This document shows, piece after piece, positions 37,401-42,358 of a stretch of DNA of 42,358 bases. Numbering within the stretch: position 1 is the first letter of the stretch; the number at the start of each line of letters is the position of its first letter. The translations under genes and the position numbers were made by a program. The DNA comes from Candidatus Methylomirabilota bacterium (lineage in GTDB: Bacteria > Methylomirabilota > Methylomirabilia > Rokubacteriales > CSP1-6): NCBI GenBank assembly GCA_036002485.1, contig DASYTI010000009.1, positions 1 to 42,358 of the forward strand, given 5' to 3'. The notes under the pieces are model-generated. The model did no database searches, was not told the DNA's origin, and worked only from the letters and a program-made list of their open reading frames with translations.

Positions 37401-38314
37401 CTGAATTCCTGGACGAGGCGGTATCTCGGCAGTACTTCGAGGTCGCGGCGCGATCTGTGTCCTGGGAGCCACCGGTGCCCATGTACGACATCGCTGTCGA
37501 GGGCGAGGAGTACATTGCGGACGGCATTGTGGTTCACAATTCGTCGGCGCCCAACCTCCAGAACATCCCGATCCGGACGGAGCTCGGTCGTCGCATCCGC
37601 GCGGCCTTCCTGCCCGAGCCCGGCTGGCGCTTCCTCGCCGCGGACTACTCGCAGATCGAGCTCCGCATCCTGGCCCACGTCTCGGGCGAGGAGAGCCTCA
37701 TCGCCGCCTTCCGCGCGGGCGAGGACATTCACCAGCGCACGGCCGCCGAGGTCTTCGGGGTCGAGGTCACCGCGGTCGTGGCCGAGCAGCGCGCCATCGC
37801 CAAGACCACCAACTTCGCCGTGATCTACGGCGTCACCGCCTTCGGCCTGTCGAACCAGCTATCTTTCACTCCCAAGCAAGCGCAGGAGTTTCTCGACCGG
37901 TTCTTCGGGCGCCACGCGAAGGTCAAGGCCTATCTCGAGCGCACGGTGGCCGAGGGGCGCCAGCGCGGCTTCGTGCAGACGCTGCTGGGCCGCCGACGGT
38001 ACATCCCGGAGCTCCAGAGCGGCAATCCCAACCTCCGCGGCTTCGCCGAGCGCATGGCGACCAACGCGCCGATCCAGGGCACCGCGGCCGACCTCGTCAA
38101 GATCGCCATGGTGCGGATGGCCAAGGCCCTCGCGGAGGGCGGGTTCAAGGCGCGGATGCTCCTTCAAGTGCACGATGAATTGCTCTTCGAGGCGCCGGAG
38201 GACGAGCTGGCCCGGCTCGAGGCGCTGACCCGTGAGGTGATGGAGTCGGCCATGGCTCTCGACGTGCCGCTCAAGGTGGACATCAAGACCGGAGCCGACT
38301 GGGAACAGGCGTGA
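34469..38314 (+). CDS. polA: DNA polymerase I interrupted by an intein
   Basis: A 1281-codon gene; removing the intein (residues 591-1024) leaves an 847-residue polymerase of normal size. The N-terminal 5' nuclease domain has FVVDGPGYLYRAYHAL, FEADDVLGTL, VTSDKDMLQLV and GDSIDNIPGVPGIGEKTA. The middle domain (about 305-420) is 3'-5'-exonuclease-like but degenerate: the DxE site reads Asp321-Trp-Val, so proofreading is doubtful. The polymerase domain has TGRLS then the intein, SSAPNLQNIPIRTE, motif A (DYSQIELRILAH, Asp1059), motif B (EQRAIAKTTNFAVIYG) and motif C (VHDELLFEAP, His1235-Asp-Glu). Pol I fills gaps and removes RNA primers. The intein must splice out for activity. The stop overlaps coaE. 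Confidence 0.96.
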   Translation: MNARLFVVDGPGYLYRAYHALPYLSNSKGQPSNAVFGMSTMLWKLLRDENPEYAAVAWDPPGPTFREAKLPTYKETRPGMPDDLRSQIALVMRVFEALRLPLLEVPGFEADDVLGTLVERMKSEPVEMVLVTSDKDMLQLVSPRVRVLSANARGEPVWYDGAAVTAKWGVTPEQIPDLLALMGDSIDNIPGVPGIGEKTAVKLISQFGGVSRLYENLTLVPGKLREALAANRQAALLSREIATVSTRVPIAQSLEDFRRQEPDWERLRALWSELEFHTLIRQLPASATPEITAEALPSLTGPEALERWLADVPADAPVAVDWVGEGSPPEPALGALGLFHPAAGAAVLTLGTVAPDFGGRRLIGHDVKPVIEWWLSRGGIVPVFEDTAVGAYLLNPARTSYKLDEVCAELLGEGPGLAAPGTRARWVWQLWEMLPRALNEVGLDALYDDLERPLVPVLALMERHGIRVDPARLEEFSKELDGTLVGLTRQIYSLAGGEFNIGSPKQLAQVLFAKLKLPPVKKTKTGYSTDADVLEQLALGHELPAKIIEHRTLAKLKSTYADALPGLIHPSTGRIHTSFNQLVAATGRLSCLPAGALVNTQSGLVGIEDVRPGDFIRTARGPRRVLASEQTGVKSVVAIVLSTGVVFRCSPDHKLRSLGQWVEASALKPGDPLYMSFTAGLFGSSIEFEVEPTAAYRTRKTPSLPTGWSQDLAELVGYAMADGHIAHSNYNGKPAQLVLAFDWHDEDLVRHFTHVIRELFGKTPTFRRTRTCPILMLSSMDVCGLLEQLGAGGTSKVIQVPPGLFSAPREIAASFLRGYFEGDGTASRALSVRSVSRDMLEGVHHLLSLFGIPSSIADGRDDPRGYAPRHTLFVLGDRFKRTFRDQIGFISAKKRGQLDRLLSKPTERSTAEVLTLPNPHEILSSKSTLYDCERRSDGKGLPALYVFVHRFAAGRTTCTLRRAESIISALKTGDTDVPEFLDEAVSRQYFEVAARSVSWEPPVPMYDIAVEGEEYIADGIVVHNSSAPNLQNIPIRTELGRRIRAAFLPEPGWRFLAADYSQIELRILAHVSGEESLIAAFRAGEDIHQRTAAEVFGVEVTAVVAEQRAIAKTTNFAVIYGVTAFGLSNQLSFTPKQAQEFLDRFFGRHAKVKAYLERTVAEGRQRGFVQTLLGRRRYIPELQSGNPNLRGFAERMATNAPIQGTAADLVKIAMVRMAKALAEGGFKARMLLQVHDELLFEAPEDELARLEALTREVMESAMALDVPLKVDIKTGADWEQA
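36239..37540 (+). mobile_element. Class 1 intein with LAGLIDADG homing endonuclease in PolA
   Basis: A 434-residue in-frame insertion between TGRLS and SSAPNLQNIP. The first residue is Cys591 (block A, CLPAGALVNTQSGLVGIEDV); block B is VVFRCSPDHKL, with Ser where Thr is usual and the key His kept. Block F is MYDIAVEGEEYIADG, and it ends Val-Val-His-Asn before Ser1025. The core holds two dodecapeptide motifs, LVGYAMADGH (Asp722) and LRGYFEGDGT (Asp823), so the endonuclease looks intact. Three hand-counted 60-base blocks gave 50, 55 and 60 percent GC, against 72 percent in one flanking polA block. That and its A/T-ending codons suggest transfer from another genome. The splice site lies between motifs that grip the primer-template. 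Confidence 0.96.
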
Positions 38315-38940
38315 GGCGCTTCCTGCTCGTCGGCCTCACGGGCAGCATCGCCACGGGCAAGAGCACGGTCAGCCAGATGTTCGCGCACCTGGGCGCGCGC
38401 GTCATCGACGCCGATCTCCTGGCGCGGGAGGTGGTCATGCCCGGCCAGCCCGCCTATACGAAGATCGTCGAGGAGTTCGGCCCGGGTATAGTCCAGGAGG
38501 ACGGGCACCTGGACCGCAAGGCCCTCGGCGCCATCGTCTTTGCCGATGCCGCCAAGCGCAAACGGCTCGAGGAGATCACGCATCCGGCCATACGCCTCCG
38601 CCAGCAGCGCATCCTCTCCGTCCTCGAGGAGGAAGGCCACGAGGGCATCGTCATCTGGGACGTGGCCTTGCTCTTCGAGTCGGGCGGGGTGTCCCGGATG
38701 GATCGCGTGGTCGTCGTCTACGCCGATCCCGAGACCGAGCTGATCCGCCTCATGACGCGCGACGGCCGCCCCGAGGCCGAGTGCCGCGCCCGGATCGCGA
38801 GCCAGATGCCCGTGGCCGACAAGGCCAAGCGCGCCGACTACGTCATCGACAATTCCGGCACGCGCGCCGAGACCGAAGGGCAGGTGCGGGCGGTCTACGC
38901 CTCGCTCCTCGCCGAGCTCAAGAGCAGGCTCACGGCGTGA
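38311..38940 (+). CDS. coaE: Dephospho-CoA kinase
   Basis: A 209-residue P-loop kinase for the last step of coenzyme A synthesis. It starts at a GTG overlapping the polA stop. The ATP loop is GLTGSIATGKSTVSQMF, followed by VIDADLLAREVV, the lid-side ITHPAIRLRQQ and the base-site VVYADPETELIRLMTRDG. Length is normal. A polA-coaE order is common in bacteria. Its stop overlaps rsmA. Confidence 0.95.
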   Translation: MRRFLLVGLTGSIATGKSTVSQMFAHLGARVIDADLLAREVVMPGQPAYTKIVEEFGPGIVQEDGHLDRKALGAIVFADAAKRKRLEEITHPAIRLRQQRILSVLEEEGHEGIVIWDVALLFESGGVSRMDRVVVVYADPETELIRLMTRDGRPEAECRARIASQMPVADKAKRADYVIDNSGTRAETEGQVRAVYASLLAELKSRLTA

Positions 38941-39794
38941 GCCCGCGCCGCAACGCGCGCGCGCTGGCTCCCCGTCCCGCGCGCCGCGCGGCTTCCGGTA
39001 AGACGCGCGCGCTCGGCCAGCACTTTCTCCTCGACGAGACCGTGTCCGAGCGCATGGTCGCGCTCGTTCAGCCGACCTCGCGAGACCTGGTGGTCGAGAT
39101 TGGGCCCGGTCAGGGAGCCCTGACAGGACGCCTGGCCAGAGCCGCGGGGAGACTGGTGGCCCTCGAGGTGGATCACGCGCTGGCCTCCGCGCTCCGTGAG
39201 CGTTTCGCGGGGGTCTCCCATGTCGAGATCCGCGACGCCGATGCCCGCACGTTCGACTACGCGAGTATGGCTGGGCTCAAGCCGGAGGCCGGCGGCCGCG
39301 TCATCGTGGCCGCCAATCTCCCTTACAGTGTGGCCAAGCCCATCCTCCAGGCCCTGGTCGACGCCGGACCGGTCGTGGACGAGATGGCCCTCATGCTCCA
39401 GAAGGAAGTGGCCCAGCGCATCGAGGCGTCGCCGGGCGGAAGGACCTACGGCAGCCTCTCCGTCTTGACCCAGGTGTCGTGCGAGTCGCATCTGGTCTTC
39501 ACGGTGCCGCCCGGCGCCTTCAGGCCGCCGCCTCAGGTGGATTCCGCCGTGGTGCATCTGCGTCGCCGCCCCGAGCCTCTGGTGCCCGCGGCTGAGGGCG
39601 CGCGCTTTCGTATGGTCGTGCTGGCGGCCTTCAGCCAGCGCCGGAAGAACCTCGCCAATGCCCTGGCGGCGGGACTTGGGATCGCGGCCGAGCGCGCGCG
39701 CTCCCTCTGCGATTCGGCCGACGTGGATCCTGGCCGGCGGGCGGAAACCCTCACCATCGCGGAGTTTGCCAGGCTGGCGCGGACGCACGGCTGA
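38937..39794 (+). CDS. rsmA: 16S rRNA (adenine1518/1519-N6)-dimethyltransferase
   Basis: A 285-residue KsgA/RsmA that dimethylates two adenines in the 3'-terminal helix of 16S rRNA. I chose the GTG at 38937, overlapping the coaE stop. A basic 20-residue N-terminal stretch precedes the family start ALGQHFLLDETVSERMVAL. SAM-binding VVEIGPGQGALTGRLA, the acidic strand VALEVDHALA, and catalytic motif IV NLPYSVAKPILQ are present. VDSAVVHL and AFSQRRKNLANAL mark the C-terminal domain. A 52-base gap without a clear promoter separates it from the RNase J gene. Confidence 0.95.
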   Translation: MSPRRNARALAPRPARRAASGKTRALGQHFLLDETVSERMVALVQPTSRDLVVEIGPGQGALTGRLARAAGRLVALEVDHALASALRERFAGVSHVEIRDADARTFDYASMAGLKPEAGGRVIVAANLPYSVAKPILQALVDAGPVVDEMALMLQKEVAQRIEASPGGRTYGSLSVLTQVSCESHLVFTVPPGAFRPPPQVDSAVVHLRRRPEPLVPAAEGARFRMVVLAAFSQRRKNLANALAAGLGIAAERARSLCDSADVDPGRRAETLTIAEFARLARTHG

Positions 39795-39846
39795 CGCCTC
39801 GCTTTTTCGCCGCCACGGCGCGTGGTGATACCATGAATGCGCCGCC

Positions 39847-41550
39847 GTGAGCACTATTTACAGGCCTTCACCGGTCCCCATCGATGTTCCCGCCGAGCCC
39901 GCCGTCCGCCTCATCCCGCTGGGCGGGCTGGGTGAGATCGGGCTCAACATGATGCTCGTCGAAACGGGTGATGACATCATCGCCGTGGACTGCGGCCTGC
40001 TCTTTCCCGATGATGAGATGCCGGGGGTCGACTATGTCATCCCGGACTGGACCTATCTCCGCGAGCAGCGCGCCCGCTTTCGCGCCGTCGTCCTGACCCA
40101 TGGCCACGAGGACCATGTCGGCGCCCTCGCTTACCTCCTGCGCGAGTTCGACGTGCCGGTCTACGGAACCCCGCTCACCCTCGCCATCGCCCGCCACCGG
40201 CTGACCGAGCTGGGCGCCCTCGCGAGCGCGGATCTCCGGCCCTATCAGCCGGGCGACGAGATCCGGGTGGGCGGGCTCGTGGTCGAGCCCATCCGGGTGA
40301 CGCATTCCATCGCCGACGGCATCGGGCTCGCCATCGAGACGCCGGTGGGCACCGTGATCCACACGGGTGACTTCAAGCTCGACGAGCACCCGGTGGACGC
40401 CGCGCAGCCCGACTACGCGCGGTTCCGTGCCCTGGGGAATCGCGGGGTCCTCGCCCTCTGCTCGGACTCGACCAATGCCGGCCGCCCCGGGCGCACCGGC
40501 TCGGAGACGGAGGTGGGGGCGGCCCTCGAGGGCCGCTTCGCCGAGGCGCACGGACGAATTCTCGTTGCCACCTTCGCGTCACACATCCACCGGATCCAGC
40601 AAGTGCTCAATCTGGCCGCCGCCTCCTCGCGCAAGGTCGCCCTGCTCGGGCGCAGCATGGTCGCCAATGTCGCCGTGGCCTCCGAGCTCGGCTACCTCAA
40701 GGTGCCGGACGGGCTCCTCGTCTCTCTCGAGGAACTGGGAGAGCTGCCCGCGCGCCGGCAGGTGATCCTGTCGACGGGCAGCCAGGGCGAGACCCATTCC
40801 GCCGTCTCCCTCATCGCCGCGGGAGAGCACAAGGACGTCTCGGTGGGCGCGGGCGACCTCGTGATCTTCTCCTCGCGCGTCATTCCGGGCAATGAGCGCG
40901 TCATCGGACGCGCGATCAATGCCCTCCTCCGCCTTGGCGCCGAGGTGCTGTGGGAGGACGTGGCCTTCGTTCATGTCTCGGGCCATGCCAGCCAGGAGGA
41001 TCTGAAGCACATGCTCGCGCTCACGCGCCCGCGGTACTTCATGCCCGTGCACGGCGAGTACCGTCATCTTCTCCAGCACGCCCGCCTCGCCGAGAGCGTG
41101 GGTATTCCCCGTGACCGCGTCTTCCTCGTGGAGGACGGGGTGGGCCTCGAGCTCTCGAAATCTGGCGCCCGCGTGCTCACGGGGTACCCGACCGGACGAA
41201 TCTTCGTGGACGGCAAGGGTATCGGCGATGTGGGGCAGGTGGTGTTGCGGGACCGCCAGCTCCTGGCCGAGGCGGGGATGGTCGTGGTCGCCCTCACCAT
41301 AGACAAGATCTCGGGCTCGGTGGTGGCGGGACCCGAGATCGCCTCTCGCGGGTTCGTCTACATGAAGGACTCCGACGAGCTGATGGAAGAGGTCAAGCGC
41401 GCCGTCCGCGAAGCGCTGGCGGCCCGAGAGGAGCCCGAGGTGATCGATCGCGAGCTCATCGGCGCCATCGTGCGGAGCGCGGTGCGCCGCTTCATCAACC
41501 AGCGCTTCGACCGCAAGCCGGTCGTGATCCCGCTGGTCCTGGAGGTCTGA
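39847..41550 (+). CDS. rnj: Ribonuclease J
   Basis: A 567-residue metallo-beta-lactamase/beta-CASP ribonuclease with 5'-3' exonuclease and endonuclease activity in mRNA turnover and rRNA maturation. The start is a GTG at 39847. The zinc site is LTHGHEDHVGALAYLL (His85, His87, Asp89, His90); HTGDFKLDEHPVD and LCSDSTNAGRPG follow. The beta-CASP insert has TFASHIHRIQQVLN, ILSTGSQGE and HVSGHASQEDLKHML, and MPVHGEYRHL closes the catalytic part. The C-terminal domain is present. The 4-base junction with ftsK (TGATG) couples the two genes. Confidence 0.95.
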   Translation: MSTIYRPSPVPIDVPAEPAVRLIPLGGLGEIGLNMMLVETGDDIIAVDCGLLFPDDEMPGVDYVIPDWTYLREQRARFRAVVLTHGHEDHVGALAYLLREFDVPVYGTPLTLAIARHRLTELGALASADLRPYQPGDEIRVGGLVVEPIRVTHSIADGIGLAIETPVGTVIHTGDFKLDEHPVDAAQPDYARFRALGNRGVLALCSDSTNAGRPGRTGSETEVGAALEGRFAEAHGRILVATFASHIHRIQQVLNLAAASSRKVALLGRSMVANVAVASELGYLKVPDGLLVSLEELGELPARRQVILSTGSQGETHSAVSLIAAGEHKDVSVGAGDLVIFSSRVIPGNERVIGRAINALLRLGAEVLWEDVAFVHVSGHASQEDLKHMLALTRPRYFMPVHGEYRHLLQHARLAESVGIPRDRVFLVEDGVGLELSKSGARVLTGYPTGRIFVDGKGIGDVGQVVLRDRQLLAEAGMVVVALTIDKISGSVVAGPEIASRGFVYMKDSDELMEEVKRAVREALAAREEPEVIDRELIGAIVRSAVRRFINQRFDRKPVVIPLVLEV

Positions 41551-42358
41551 TGGCCGAGCGAGTGGCGGAACGACCGGCCGACCGAGGGGTCGAGCGGGGA
41601 ACGGGGCCGGGAGCCGGCGCGCGGGCCGAGGCGGCCGGGCGCGCGGCGCGCCGGGCCAGGCGCGAGCAGGGCCGCTGGGTACGGGAGGTCAAAGGTATCC
41701 TGGCTCTCGCCCTTGCCGGTTTCAGCGGCGTCGCCCTCTTTGCCTATGAGCCGACGGTGCACCTGCTCGATCAGTCGAGTCCCGTCGGCCCCGTCGGGGT
41801 CTGGCTCGGCTGGATCTTCTTCTGGGCCTTCGGCTATGCGGGATTTCTCTTCCCGCTGCTCCTGGCGGGCTATGGCGCCTCCGCCTTCATCCGCTCGCGC
41901 ATGGTCACGGGCTGGCCCGCTGGCCTCGGCCTCGCCCTGCTCCTCATCAGCGCCACGGGCATTCTCACCCGGATGTCCGACACCCTCTCCGAGCAGCGCA
42001 TCCACAAGGGCGGCGTGCTCGGCTGGGCGGTCTCCGAGGCTCTCCGCGCCTCCGTCGGCACCGTGGGCGCCTGGATCATCCTGCTCGTCCTCATCCCTGT
42101 CGCCATGCTCCTCATCACGCGGATCTCGCTCCACGTCATGTCGAGCGCGCTGGGTGCGCGGCTCCGCGCGCTCCTCTTCTTCCACGGCACCGAGACGGCA
42201 AGCCCGGCGGTGCGGCCCCCTCCCGGCAGACTCGATCCCGCCGTCGAGCCCGATGAGCCGGCCGATCCGCCTCGTCTCGTCGTCAAGGAGCCCGCCAAGC
42301 TCAAGGGCTCCCTCGTGGAGAAGGGCCTGGCCTGGCAGGAGACCTTCGACTTCGGCAA
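41550..42358 (+). CDS. ftsK: FtsK/SpoIIIE DNA translocase, N-terminal part (3'-truncated)
   Basis: Starts at ATG 41550, sharing its A with the stop codon of the RNase J gene, with GGAGGT just before it; the frame is open to the end of the window, giving 269 residues. An Arg/Ala/Gly-rich cytoplasmic head (1-45) is followed by four hydrophobic segments (about 48-67, 85-109, 121-138, 167-192), the FtsK 4TM membrane domain. A Pro-rich linker then begins. The motor and gamma domains lie beyond the window, so the family call rests on the membrane domain, the linker and the common RNase J-ftsK neighbourhood. FtsK anchors at the division septum and pumps chromosome ends. Confidence 0.75.
   Translation, partial: MAERVAERPADRGVERGTGPGAGARAEAAGRAARRARREQGRWVREVKGILALALAGFSGVALFAYEPTVHLLDQSSPVGPVGVWLGWIFFWAFGYAGFLFPLLLAGYGASAFIRSRMVTGWPAGLGLALLLISATGILTRMSDTLSEQRIHKGGVLGWAVSEALRASVGTVGAWIILLVLIPVAMLLITRISLHVMSSALGARLRALLFFHGTETASPAVRPPPGRLDPAVEPDEPADPPRLVVKEPAKLKGSLVEKGLAWQETFDFG

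Noticed and set aside
36239-37540. Insertion in polA as an extra polymerase domain or a group I/II intron
   Set aside because: The frame is open across it. Splicing residues at both ends (Cys, His-Asn, Ser) and LAGLIDADG blocks fit an intein, and the flanks join as a perfect TGRLSSSAPNLQNIP.

Overview
The window is GC-rich, gene-dense chromosomal DNA from a diderm bacterium: it carries LptD, an MSHA/type IV pilus-type assembly cluster and an FtsK N-terminus. Most genes are on the + strand and overlap by 4 bases (ATGA, GTGA). Gene content and composition would fit a member of Candidatus Rokubacteria/Methylomirabilota or a GC-rich deltaproteobacterium. That placement is an impression, not shown by a marker gene. 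No rRNA, tRNA, CRISPR array or insertion sequence was seen.

Layout. (1) 1-5608: a 5'-truncated ExeA/MshM-type ATPase, a TPR membrane protein, a GspE/MshE-type ATPase with tandem MshEN motifs, and a GspF/MshG-type membrane protein, in the msh order M-N-E-G. (2) 5622-10211: a membrane sensor kinase, an NtrC-type sigma-54 activator, an MscS channel and GalU, nearly all translationally overlapped. (3) 10411-17688: pncB, then trpC-trpF-trpB-trpA-accD-folC. (4) 17703-25316: an envelope block with lptD, a WbpE-like sugar aminotransferase, a UDP-sugar dehydrogenase, and three genes matching the mycobacterial decaprenylphosphoryl-arabinose route (UbiA-family phosphoribosyltransferase, DprE1, DprE2). 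(5) 25336-34172: gltX, a histidine phosphatase with a repeat-derived tail, a Na/Pi cotransporter, glgA, glnB and glnE. (6) 34469-42358: polA interrupted by a full-length intein with a LAGLIDADG endonuclease, then coaE, rsmA, the RNase J gene and the start of ftsK.

Three things stand out. First, DNA polymerase I carries a 434-residue intein, lower in GC than its surroundings, inserted inside the conserved TGRLSS/PNLQNIP motif. Second, a short dispersed repeat (left end AGTTCGAGCYGAG, right end GGCGAGGGCTGAG, variable centre) occurs at five intergenic places: before pncB, at trpC/trpF, at glnB/glnE, and twice in inverted orientation before polA. It also occurs as nearly three tandem in-frame copies that form the C-terminus of the phosphatase, which recalls protein-invading palindromic elements. 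Third, a compact arabinofuranose-donor cassette lies in a genome with an LPS-type outer membrane, and its DprE1 has Ala at the position of the benzothiazinone-target Cys.

Limits: family calls come from reading motifs by eye. No database search, structure prediction or expression evidence was available.
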